DNA from: Brachypterus glaber
Taxonomy: Eukaryota; Arthropoda; Insecta; Coleoptera; Kateretidae
Direction: 5' to 3'
NCBI GenBank assembly: GCA_958510825.1
Contig: OY294044.1
Span: 45,658,626 to 45,722,625, forward strand
Length of the DNA: 64,000 nucleotides
The translations under genes were made by a program, and so were the position numbers. Positions 43,964-55,792 of this stretch are shown here, piece after piece (positions within the stretch are counted from its first letter, which is position 1; each line of letters begins with the position of its first letter). The notes beneath the pieces were generated by a model. It was not told where the DNA came from, did no database searches, and saw only the letters and a list, made by a program, of their open reading frames with translations.

Positions 43964-44206
43964 GTCTTGCTTGATATACCTTTATTTAGTTCTCTGTTTA
44001 TAATAGTGTTTACTATAACCCTGTATCAGCAGATTGTATGTCCACTTATTAACAACAAAAAGTCCATTTGATTAACCCCTTCACTCCTGTAGGGACATAT
44101 ATGTCCCAGCAGATGTTTAAAAATAACTTTCCCTATATGGACATATACGTCCCAGCAGATGTTCGACAAATCCTATAGCCAAAAAGAACATTTAAAATGC
44201 ACAGAA

Positions 44207-45669
44207 CACGGTTCACCTGGGCGATTTTAAATAAAAATTTCGTGGACCCCTACATTTTTTGGACTAAAACATAACTGATGACATCAGAAATCAATTCCCA
44301 TTTGAAAGAAAATCGTAAAAGATACACTTTTTTAGACAGATAAAAAAACGTTTTTTTGAGTAATAAGGTGTGTCAAAAAATCGCGATTTTCAAAATCAAA
44401 AACGCTCTCTGGCTTAAAAGTTGCTCCTTAGTAAAAAACAGTGGCCACTCAAAAATGAGCCAAATCGATAAATGTTTAGAGGTAGCTCAAAGCACTCAAA
44501 CTTAAAAAAAAAATCGGTACCTGTTTTCCGGATAAAAACTGATACCGATAGAAATTGAGGAAATTTTGGAGCGTTTCTTTGGTAATATTTAGAAACAATA
44601 CTAAATTTAAGAACTAAAACAATTATATCCCCCCGCCCCTTAAGTTAGAACATGAAAAAATCGCCAATTATTTGAAGATTTCGCGAAAATTTAATTTTAA
44701 AGTTTTTAAAAGTGCATAAAAAATAGTTTTAAATAAAAAATCTGCAAAATTATATATTAGTATATAAGCATATATACATGTTAACTATACAGAAAACATA
44801 ATTTTTTTCCTCAAGTTGAGAAAAAAAATTTATTTCGATTAGAAACCGGGTGAATTTTCTGTTTTTTGCCTAAAACTTTTTTCGGTGTATTTTTTTTTGA
44901 TTTTTTGGTTGGAATACTTTTTTATGGAAAAATACACAAAAAAGTTTATGTGGTTTAACATCGCAGGTTTAACCGTTTTAAAGATAAATGCATTTAAAAG
45001 TAAATTTTTACGCATGAAGAACCAAAAATAAAAAAATAAAAAAATTTAAAGCAAAAAACAAATATTTTAGTAATGAGAGGTTATTTAACATTAAAAACAT
45101 AGAAAAAGTTTATATGCACCTTGGTCAAAAAATCATTCATAAGGAAGTTATGTCCTTTTAAATATGCCCATTTTCAATAAATTTTCGCAAAATCTTCAAA
45201 TAATTGGCGATTTTTTTATGTTCTAACTTAAGGGAAGGGAAAATATAATTTTTTTAGTTTTCTCACAATTAGTATTGTCCAAAGTCCAAACCAAAGAAAC
45301 ACTCCAAAATTTCCTTAATTTTATATAGGTACAGTCACTTTTTATCCGAAAAACAAGTACCGATATTTTTCAAAATTTGAGTGCTTTGAGCTACCTCTAA
45401 ACATTAATCGATATGGCTCATTTTTGAGTGGCCACAGTTTTTTACTAAGGAGCAACTTTTGAGCCAGAGAGCGTTTTCAATTTCGCAAATCGGAATTTTT
45501 TGACACACCCTATTACTCAAAAAAACGTTTTTTTATCTTTCTAAAAAAGTGTATCTTTTACGATTTTCTTTCAAATGGAAATTGATTTCTTATGTCATCA
45601 GGTATGTATTAGTCCAAAAAATGTAGGGGTCCACAAAATTTTCATTTAAAATCGCCCAGGTGAACCGTG
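44207..45669. mobile_element. 1.46-kb foldback, family CACGGTTCACCTGGGCG, copy 2
   Basis: Same ends and internal landmarks as the copy at 12511-13967, but reversed. Its left arm matches the inverse of the other copy's right arm (the cgcgattttcaaaatcaaaaacgctctc version). AGAA flanks both sides and may be the target duplication. Confidence 0.85.
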
Positions 45670-45802
45670 AGAACAGGGACATATTAGTATTTTATAGTCC
45701 AAACTTGATATCAAGTGATATCGATACTTTACTATAAGTTACTAATGGGATATATTTGGGCAGCTTTAAAACGCTATGTGTGACCCTGCACAAAGAAACC
45801 CA

Positions 45803-45911
45803 GTTAGTGTGTCAAATTAACGAACTTCTTTATTTGTCGGATTCTTATGTGGAAAAGTTTTTTACATAAGAATCCGATTTTTTTATTTTTTTTTTTAATT
45901 TGACACACTAA
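45803..45911. repeat. 109-bp hairpin gttagtgtgtcaaatta
   Basis: GTTAGTGTGTCAAATTA faces TAATTTGACACACTAAC, with an inner pair gtcggattcttatgt / acataagaatccga. It lies in the right flank of the TTAA element. Confidence 0.75.
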
Positions 45912-46041
45912 CACTCATTTTTGTAAAAGAACATTAAAAAAAAATTCACTTGTTTCGTACTTTTTGATAGCATTTTATTTTATATACACAAAAAAAAGTT
46001 TCCGAAATTCAAAGAAAACAAATCCGGAGCGAAAAGGTTAA

Positions 46042-49000
46042 CAAATAAATTAATCATAATCAGTGAAGCCGTGAAGATATGTAATGCTATGCATTCCATA
46101 ATATACTATTCACTGTGGATGGTATATTGCATTTTCACAATTAACGCGAGTTAAAACTAAAACGCAAAATAATATATTGCTGTCAACAAAAGAATACTTC
46201 CCCTGTAGACGTCCTGCAGTAGACATAGGTTTATTAAAACAAAAAATTTAAAACAAGAAGCTTAAAAAAAGTTTTTTCGAAAGACGAAAAAAATTTGATT
46301 TTTTTTTAATAAAAAAATAACCATTTTTTTTTATTTAATTTTTTGCAAACAAAAAGTTTTTAAAAAAATTATAAAAAAAAGTTTTTAAAAGAAAGAAAGA
46401 AAAACATTTTGAAAAAAAATAATAAAAATAAAATCAAAAATTTAGCATTTTCTTTATTTCTTTTTTTGGAAAAAAATATATATGAAAAAATAATTTTATC
46501 AAAATTATATCGAAAAAAAAATGAAAAAGAGCCCTCTAGTTTTTTCTATTTTTTTTTTTAAGTTTAACGTAAATAACTCTTTTGTTTTTCGGGGAATTAC
46601 TTACAAAAACAATAGGGATGTTCCCCTAGAACTCGATTTTTCCTTAAAATTTTGAGTCGATCGTATAATTCATTCTTGAGTTATCGTGTAAAAAAAAACT
46701 TGACATCGGACGGACAGAAAGACGGGCCGAGAGACGCACATTTTCAAAATTTCTTATGTTTTCATGAAACACGTTTAAATCCAAGAATTTTTGGCTAGGG
46801 CGTTTTTTGGCGATTTTGGGGAATTCAAAACTACCGTATTAAACTATTCTAGCGCTACGCGCTGTGAATAGTATAAAAAGTAATGTCTACAGTGCACTGC
46901 AGTGTTCCAGAATCACTGATCCTTATGGTAGGTAGATCACCATTTTTGGATATTTTTTGAGTTTTTAAATCAGTATTTTTTCAAAAATCATTTTTTGAGG
47001 TTTTCGACGATGTTTTTAATTTTTTTTTTTTTGAGTTTAAAAATAAAGTTTTAATGGAATAAATATACTTTCTCATAAATCCATATATGCATCCTCAAGC
47101 GTTAACTATTGATCTGGTTGCCACAAGCTGGGGCCTCCAACCAAATCGTTCCTTCAGTGAAAAGGAGGACACCCAGATTTTATCGAGATTATTTTTCGTA
47201 GAATATACATTTATCCGTTATAGTAATGTCACGAAATTTTCATAAAGAAAATTGATCGTTTATTTTTATTACACTAAAAATATGATATTAATGCTTTAGT
47301 CTTCGAATTTTTATGCACGAAGCACATAACAGCAGTTTAACTGGTAATATCAGTGTTGGAGGATTTTTTTAACCAACACTAAGATTCAAAAAATAACTTG
47401 TGAGGTCTCATTTGAGATATTATACTTTGTATTTTCGTTTTTTCCCAATTGGATTTTTGGAGGTGTCTGGTGGGTCAAAAATTTGAATACAGTTGGATTA
47501 AAGATGCGCCTCTGGTCCAAATTTCAAGTCTTAATTTTAAGCGTTCGTGAAATAACTTAGGTTAAAGTTGCAAATACAAAAGAGATACAGCACCGATTAT
47601 AATCGGTGCGGATACAGCTAAACCATCTATAATTATAGATGGTAGTGGCAGCATTAAAATGGACAAATTCCATGAAAGGCAGACAAGTCCAAGTGTATCT
47701 ATTTTACGTCATAAAAAATATATTTACTCACAGTCACAGTAAAATTTCCTTTTTGTGCATTAAAAAAGTTGCAATGTATATAATTCTTATTTACTTTTTA
47801 ACAAGCTAGAAATGTTATCTTTTCTAACCAAAGGCAAAAAAGAGCTCTTCTGTAACCTGTATTGGCTTTCAATTTTACCTCATAGATAGGGCGTCATGAC
47901 CGTTACATCATAACATAAACAAATATTTGGTTATGTTACTGTCATTTTGGTAATATTTTATGTTTTAGATGATTGTGAATAAAATATTCTAACCTCATAA
48001 GAAAAAGTTGTCTACATCTAGCAATAGATGGCGCACAAGTATACATCAATCTGATGACAATACTTCTTTTGCGATTAAGGTTAGGGACTGTTTTCTTAAT
48101 CAGCTTACAGAGATGACTCTTGGTACTGAAGAGAGGCAGCAGCCCGAAACTGTCAGTCTACCAATATCACTCTGTACGATGATTAGAAAATAGATTGATG
48201 GAATAATAAACTCATAAGAAAATTACATTTTCTTATTAAGTTAGACATTTAATAATATTTGTTGTACATATTACTTTTTACGCTGGTTTTCAAGTTTATG
48301 CAAAATTTCACGGTTCTAGCCTTTATAGTTCTCGTCGGGCTCAAAGCGCAGACATCATTGCAATCAAAATTAATAGGGTTTCTTTAAGAAGCCCCTAACC
48401 TTGCGGACCCATAAAAATTGTTTTTCGTGAGAATAAATAATCTGTTTGTTTTTTTTTTATTACATGAAATACAGCGTTTGCCAAGTGCTAACGTCAGTCG
48501 ACTGAAATTGATGGTTTTTGACTATTCTTAGCTACACATGATTTAATATTATCAAATTGAGCTAGATACACACCACTTATAGGTAGTAACTAAAAACAAA
48601 TTATGGTCAATTTATATCTATACATAACATATCTCAAAAATAGGCATACTTTGTAGTCATGTCGCCCACGATTTTTGGATCATATTTTACTATTTTTTTA
48701 ATGTAATTTTGTCATTATTTATTTTTAACCAATTGTATATGCAAAAATATTTAAATCAGCATTACAGACCATATAAAGGGAGAACGCCAGGCCGGAACCT
48801 TATGGGAACTGTTAGATTCGCAAAAATTTTTATATGTTGTTCTCCTTGACTTCCTTATCAAAAGTCTCTATATGCACAACTTAATCCTGTGACTAGCTTT
48901 TGTGTTGCAACCATTTGACTGTAGAAAATATTGCAATATCAGGGTAACTATACTTTTTTACTTTTAATGGTACATATTGTTTAAGTTTATTTTTTCTGCA

Positions 49001-49130
49001 TGTCCTGGTCCTTTTAGCGTAAGTACTATTACCTTTGTAGAGGACTGTAGCTGTCCCCTGTAGAGAACCTACTTTTAAAGGATTTCTTGTTAACCGTTTA
49101 AAACTTATATGCCTTAAATCGATAAATAGT
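46042..49130. other. Gene-less stretch with small repeats
   Basis: 46175-46200 repeats the ttcaacaaaagaatactt motif found after POLR1G-like exon 5 (17195, 19867). 46700-46870 contains gacggacagaaagacgggcc and a gcgctacgcgc palindrome. Two 20-nt perfect palindromes lie at 47588-47607 and 47621-47640. The ORF 48008-48193 has no recognisable product. Confidence 0.45.
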
Positions 49131-49135
49131 AATTA

Positions 49136-49252
49136 TATACCAAGGTAGAGAAGACATTTTTTATGGCCGAGCGTATTAAATCTCGGGCTGTGTAGCAGCG
49201 AGGGATTTAAGAGTGCGAGGCTATAATAGTCTTCTCTACCGTGGTTTATATA
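49136..49252. repeat. Hairpin ending in GGTAGAGAAGAC
   Basis: Left aaggtagagaagacat...aaatctcggg faces right gagggattta...atagtcttctctacc. 117 bp, non-coding. Confidence 0.6.
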
Positions 49253-49449
49253 TTATTTGTTTCACTATTAGCTCATTTATTCTTATGATTTAGTATTTTT
49301 ATTTTTTATAAAATTTACTCCTACTAGGAGAGAAAAAATTATTATTGCTATAGGTGAAGAAAATTGATTTCACAGTCTGAAAGCATGATAAATAATGGTA
49401 AGTTCTAAAGCTAGTAGTGGAAAAAAATAATTATTTTACTGTACAATAC

Positions 49450-50600
49450 AATATACGTGGGGTTGTGAGGCACTGCCCTTCAAATCACTGCGACCAATGA
49501 GATCTATTGTGAATCCCCTTTACACACTCAGAGAAAAATCGTTGTAAAATCAAACAAAAGTCATATGATTTAAAAGAAAACCAATATTTTTTTGCTCCAA
49601 CAGTGGTTTTTGTTAATTTAAAAAGATATTTTTTAATTTTATAAGCCGTTGTAAAAATAAAAATATTCATTGTAATTTGAAAAATGTTTCCTCTTAAATA
49701 ATTTAAACTTGTAAATGATTTGAATACAAAAACTGGTTATTTTAAAAAGAATTTTTTAATATATTGACATTTTTCAACAATATAAAGGGAAATATTATAA
49801 TTTTATCAAGAAAACATTAAAATAAGAAAGAAAGGGACAATACTTTTACTTTAAAGTGAAAAACGGTTTGGTGTAAAAATTATTTTTTTAAATTAATATT
49901 GTTCATAACTAAAATGTAAAGTTTTTACTTTTAATATTTTAAAAGGCAATTTTTTTAAATTAAAATAAATTCTTATTGATTTTACAAGATGGGATTTTTC
50001 TGAGTGCAATTTAGTCCACAACAAGAAAAGAATCCTAAGAGTTTTTTGGGGGCTACTTGGGATATATCTGCAGGTCTTGGGTATACCTGTTCCAGATATT
50101 GTAGCCTTTTGCGAGCAATGGCTTCACAGAAGCACATAATGTGTTCGGCCGTTTCTGGTGCTTCTGAGCATAGACGGCAAGTGTCGATTTCAGATTTTCC
50201 CATTTTTTAAGATGATTTCTTAACGGGCAGTGTCCGGTTAACAGTATCTTTCTTGTTCGTTCAGGTTCATATTTTATGAATATTTTGGCCTGACTTAAGT
50301 TTTGGTCTTTCCAATATCGAGTTTTGATTTTGGTTTCCCATTCCTTAATTGCCTCTACCTGATGGCTTTTTTTTTTAAAGCCACAGAAAGGTTCAGTCCA
50401 ATAAATTGAGTGCATGCTCCCTCTCTCGCGAGAGAGTCCGCAGCCTCATTGCCTTCAACACCCTCGTGTCCTGACACCCACATCAAGGAAACCTTGTTGG
50501 TTTCTGCCAGTTGTTTGAGGGTTTCGTAGCATTCCCAGGCAAGCTTTGACCCAAATGCACTACTGTACGTACATCGTACATCGTACAAATATCTGTTTAT
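49450..50600 (-). pseudogene. 5'-truncated LINE, RNase H domain and CCHC tail (second family copy)
   Basis: Minus-strand frames give KVSLMWVSGHEGVEGNEAAD and SLAREGACTQF (RNase H end). Then come KTRYWKDQNLSQAKIF, LLTGHCPLRNHLKKW and a CRLCSEAPETAEHIMCFCEA knuckle. The frame changes near 50355-50415 and 50060-50200. The 3' end (cattggtcgcagtgatttg..., 49450-49530) matches the end of the plus-strand fragment at 60541-61090. Same broad LINE group as 28308-29130 but a different family. Confidence 0.85.
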
Positions 50601-50630
50601 ATTAAATACATATTTGCATAATACATACAT

Positions 50631-51297
50631 TGTATAAAAACATGTGTGAAAATTATAAATTTTAGTCTTTACATAAACCCACTGAAACTAAAATTTAAAT
50701 TCAAATCCATAAAATTTGCATAACTATATTCAATAAAATTTAATGAATGGTAATTTATTCATAGAAATGGGAAATAATTCTGAAAGTAGACAATATTCAG
50801 AAAATAAAATGCAAACATTTCAAGACTTCTTTTGGATAACCACTTAGACATTTGTTTAAGTAGATAAACAGTTATTAACTTTTGACTAAAATAAAATATA
50901 AATTTTCCTAGAATAATCAGCACTACATATTATATACAGATAATCCATAGATTTAGTATACACTTAAAAGTAGAATTGAATTATAATTCTATATATGAAA
51001 AACGATTGGTCCTGTTCCTCCGAGACTAGGGCAGCACGGCAATAAGAGGATACAAACTTTGAAGTGTATACTAACGAATGGATAAACTGTATAAATATTT
51101 TTTTTATTTGGCGCTATCTAAAAGCGCTACTTTTTGTATAATAAATCTGTGCAAAAAGTTTAATTTTTCGGCGTAGGCCGAAAAGTAGAATAGTCGACGT
51201 TGATTGATTGATTGAAACTGTTGACATTTGAATTCTAACCTCAAATTTGTTGCCAAAAATACAAATGTATTTATTGGTATATTACAATAGAGTAAAA
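50631..51297. other. Gene-less AT-rich stretch
   Basis: Contains cggcgtaggccg near 51170 and a short (gatt)n at 51201-51213. No ORF or element ends recognised. Confidence 0.4.
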
Positions 51298-51391
51298 AAT
51301 AGTGTATGATACACGGACGAAAACTGTTTTTAGGGCGATTACGGAGCTCGGATAGCAAAAACAGTATTTTTCGGGCTTGTATCATACTATC
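51298..51391. repeat. 94-bp hairpin atagtgtatgata
   Basis: atagtgtatgatacacg...aaaactgttttt faces aaaaacagtattttt...tgtatcatactat. Comparable in size and layout to 49136-49252. Confidence 0.6.
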
Positions 51392-51749
51392 AAGTACATA
51401 GGAGGCAAAAAAAAGATACGTGATTTTACGGGTGTACCCGGGCGGTGCCAGTTATTGAATTTAAAAACTGAAAACCACCTGTTTTAGATTGCGCTCAATT
51501 TTTTTGCGCTGTTTTATATTTGCGCTATGTATGGTACACTCCGTTCTAGTTTTGCGCTAAAAAAATACCTGCTCTTTTTTCTTTTGCGCCATTTTTTCTG
51601 CACTGTTTTTTTTTTCGCGCTATTTTTCTGCTTTCTAAACGACGTCTACCCTGTAAACTGGTTAATGCAACAACCCAACTGTTTGTGGCTACCAGAAACA
51701 AACGTTTAAGCATAACAATTCGATACCCCCAAGCAACAAAGCCGTAACT

Positions 51750-54119
51750 CATATGGAGCTTTCTTTTTCAAATCAACGCAAGTCACGAATTTCATCTCTC
51801 CAATTTGGCTCAAATTTTGCATACGGCCATAAAATAAGGTTAGATTAGCCACATTACCGGGATTTTTTTTCAAAAATGTCTCGTTGTAGAGATATTAGGG
51901 TGGGCCATTTTTTTAAATTTTTCAAAACCAGAAAACACGATTCACTAAAACTGAAATAACTCGATATCTATGAAAGGTAGAAATTTCATTTAAACGGCGT
52001 TTGAAAGAGCATTAAAGTTTAATATAGAAAAAGTACATTTCAATCATTCTGGTTATACCAAGATGGCGGACCATACAACATAACCTACACATTATAAAAA
52101 ACGCTATCCCCAAAAAACCCCATCTTCGATTTTTTTTATTTTGTGGCTATTTACACTTATATAGTGGGAGTATATGCCTCTAAAATATTGCGAACGGCCC
52201 GATCATTTGTGGGATATATGGTCAAAAATGTGTAAAATTTGGTCAACATTTTGCACTTTTCGAGGTTTCTAAATTATATTTTGTGATTTTCCCAAAATAC
52301 CCGGTCTCATATTTTTTTTTATTTTGTGGTTATTTACTTGTATATAGTGCGAGTATATGCCCATAAAATATTGCAAACGGCCCTGCCCATTTGTAGGAGC
52401 TATGGTCAAAAATATTTAAAAATTGGCCAAAATTCCGCATTTTTCGAGGTTTCTAAATTATATTTAGTGATTATTCCTATCTTCGTTTTTATTTTATCAT
52501 AAAAATTTTATGGCTATTTATTCTAATATAATGAGGGTATATGCCCATAAAATATTGCGAACTGTCCTGCCCATTTGTCGAAGCTATAGTCAAAAATATT
52601 TAAATATTGGGCGAAATTTTGCATTTTTTGTGATTTATTTGATTTTCCTTCAGTGATTTGTTTTAATTATTCAATTTTTTTGGTTTACCGATTAAATTTT
52701 CATATAAACGGTGTATTTGAAATGGGGACCGAAATTTTAAGGGGTGATTCTACATCAGAAAGTATGACAAAAATGGAGTTAATTTTTTTTTATTTTTTAT
52801 TTATTTTTCGTTAAAACGAAAAAAGAGACTTTTTTCCAAAAAAAATAATTTATTTATTTTTTTAATTTATATATTTATTTTTATTTTTATTTTAATAAAC
52901 CTAGACCTATAGGAGAAAGTATTATCTTGTTGGCAGCAGTTTTTTTTAGTGGAACTTGCAGAGATATGTTTAAACCTATTTTTCTCGAAAACTATTGACC
53001 TTTGATCAAAAGGTCCAATATGTTTTTTACGTAAAATTAATCAATAAATAATAGTTTTTTATCGAAATTGTAAAATTCTTAAACATAAATTTTGTTGGAG
53101 AAATACATTACAGAAACACTTTAGAACGCACGCCTCTGACATACACACAATTGTATTTTTGGGTAAGTAGGGGAATAAATAACTTATATTACCACTATTA
53201 ACCGTACTTAATTTTAATGTGATAAGTCAAAGCATTTTCTTGTAATTACACAAAATCGATTTTCCTAATTTTAACTTTTTTTAGGATATAAAAAATCTGA
53301 GGGTGATGGAGACAAACGGCCTTCGGATTTGGATTTAGCGACCCAAAATTAGTATAAACCTATTTTTGGAATCTCAGTTAGAGAAATCTTCAGATTTGTC
53401 GACCAGTGTAATTTAGAAACCTCGAAAAATGCGGAATTTTGGCCAATTTTTAAATATTTTTGACCATAGCTCCTACAAATGGGCAGGGCCGTTTGCAATA
53501 TTTTATGGGCATATACTCGCACTATATACAAGTAAATAACCACGAAATAAAAACAATATGAGACCGGGTATTTTGGGAAAATCACTAAATATAATTTAGA
53601 AACCTCGAAAAGTGCAAAATTTTGAACAAATTTTACACATTTTTGACCATATATCCCACAAATGGGTCGGGCCGTTCGCAATATTTTATAGGCATATACT
53701 CCCACTATATACGTATAAATAGCAATAAAATTAAAAAAATCGAAGATGGGGTATTTTGGATATAGCGTTTTTTATAATTTGTAGGTTATGTTGTATGGTC
53801 CGCCATCTTGGTATAACCAGAATGATTGAAATATACTTTTTCTCTATTACAATTTAATGCTCTTTCAAACGCCGTTTAAATTTAATTTCTATCTTTTATA
53901 AATATCGAGTTATTTCAGTTTTAGTGAATCGATATTTCTAGTTTTGAAAATTTTAAAAAAATGGCCCACCCTAATATCTCTACAACCAGACAATTTTGAG
54001 AAAAATCCCGGTAATGTGGCTAAACTAACCTTATTTTATGGCCGTATGCAAAATTTTAGCCAAATCGGAGAGATTAAATTCGTGACCTGCGTTGATTTGA
54101 AAAAGAAAGCTCCATATAT
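51750..54119. mobile_element. 2.4-kb foldback with internal tandem repeats
   Basis: Left atatggagctttctttttcaaatcaacg faces right cgttgatttgaaaaagaaagctccatat. Left-arm units of about 165-175 bp repeat three times (near 52140, 52310, 52490): 'ttttatggctatttac...cccataaaatattgcgaac...cgaggtttctaaatt'. They are mirrored at 53395-53720. No transposase. Confidence 0.8.
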
Positions 54120-54599
54120 TGTCATTTTTCATGACAGCTACATTTCTAAAATATTTTTTTTGTTATTTAAGGGTGAGTAAATGATTAAAGTGGAAATGGA
54201 AGTCATGTGATACATCATTTGAAAGCTTATAAAATTATCTATTTAACTGTATAAGTATTTATTGTTTATTTATTGTTTGTTTCTGATAATATTCAAGTTT
54301 AAAATTTTTTACTTTAGTGATTGTAGGTAAACTTTTGGTTAAAATGGCATGTGAAGAAATCTGAGTAGTACCACCATGTGTGCCTTTTTTCAAGGCGTTT
54401 ACCTATGAGTATAACTCAAAATGGGTGTAACTTGAGTTACATCCTTGTTGCATGGGAGTGCCGAATTTGTCTTGTTGCCCTTTCCAGATTTCTGGTCACA
54501 GCAACCAAAAAAATAGTTGTTACATATTTAACTAATTTATTGATCTGGTTGCCCAACCATATTTTTTATGCAACATAAAATTTTGTGCAATAAAGTTGA

Positions 54600-54870
54600 T
54601 AAAATATTTTAAAAAATTGTCGAAGATTGTTAAAGATAGTTGGAAGATTTTGATGATTGTGGAAGAATGAAGATGATTGTGGAGTGTTGTAGAGGATTTT
54701 AGATGATTGTAGAAGATTGTAGAAGATTGTGGAAGATTGTGAGCGATTGTCAAGCATTGTAGAAGATTTTTGGATACTTGTACGTGTACAAGTGTAAACG
54801 ATTGTATTGTATCACGATAAATAAATTTCAATTTCAAAAGGATAAATAAATAAATAAACCAATAAATAAA
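54600..54870. repeat. GATTGTRGAA minisatellite and LINE-like tail
   Basis: Roughly fifteen degenerate 10-12-bp units (gattgtagaa, gattgtggaa), then tcacgataaataaatttcaa and a (taaa)n run. The same minisatellite occurs inside the LINE fragment at 60541-61090. The end resembles a retroposon 3' tail. Confidence 0.75.
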
Positions 54871-55792
54871 CCCATCATATCCCTTATACTGCCCTGCTTA
54901 GACAAGTTGTCCTATCTGCATATTGGATGTTTTGAGATATGGCCAGTTATATTGTTTTTGTTTGCACTTTTTGAAAACATGTTTAAATAAATATGGCGTT
55001 GGGTTCTGCTTTATTTTAAATAAAAAATACGTGATATCCTTTTAAATTTTTTTTTTGTCAGAAAAATAAATTGTCATACTAGGTTAATGCATTTGTCTTA
55101 TCTGGGAAAGTTAGGACTAAATGATCTAAAAAGTCCAATAAAATTACTAAGATCTGTAAACTTAGTCTTAGTCCTGACTTAGTCGTCTAGTAAAGACTAG
55201 TTAGGACAATTTTCTTTAGAAAACATTGAAAATTTTTCACATAGGACAAACATTTTAGGCTAATTTTCAGGATTTGGGTTTCAGATAGAACTTTTCTTTT
55301 TAGTAGGCACATGAGGCTAGTGTAATGCAATACAATGGTGTGCTTATCTCAAAAAGTGAATTTTGGCAGACAGGACAACTTTTCTTGGCAGGGCAGTTTA
55401 GCTATTTACATTTTTTTTGCACGTTCCGTATTTTAAAGTTCCGTCCCTGTCACAGCCTGTGGCTATGCGTAATGATGGTAATGGTATCAATTTATCTCAT
55501 GCCATCAACCATAAAGACATTACCATTAATTTAACTTAAATTATCCAGTTTTTTACACGATTGACACAATTTTTCCGTATACTTTCACGTCGTTGGACAT
55601 TCAAAATTATAACACATGAACAAATCTCTCATATCCGATAAAAATCGACAAATTATTAATTTATATACACAGGCCTGCAAAATGAACAATAACAAAAAGG
55701 GTTTAAAATACCCATTTTTTTTCTATTAATACAGGATTGTTTAAAAATATGACAAAATATGACAATGCATAAAATACATTCTTATACAGGGT
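54871..55792. other. Gene-less stretch
   Basis: No product recognised for the 55325-55534 ORF. No element ends seen. Confidence 0.4.

Larger units (their letters stand above)
44072..46041. mobile_element. TTAA-flanked TIR element interrupted by a foldback
   Basis: Left TTAACCCCTTCACTCCTGTAG; right ccggagcgaaaaggTTAA, so both ends read TTAACC-y-TTCrCTCC. Internal palindromes ggacatatatgtcc and ggacatatacgtcc. The foldback 44207-45669 is inserted within it. piggyBac-like by target site only. Confidence 0.5.

Noticed and set aside
48008..48193. 61-aa ORF with mixed composition
   Set aside because: It does not start at ATG and shows no splice-compatible context or recognisable motif.
53349..53705. 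118-aa minus-strand ORF with repeated segments
   Set aside because: It follows the internal tandem units of the 51750-54119 foldback.
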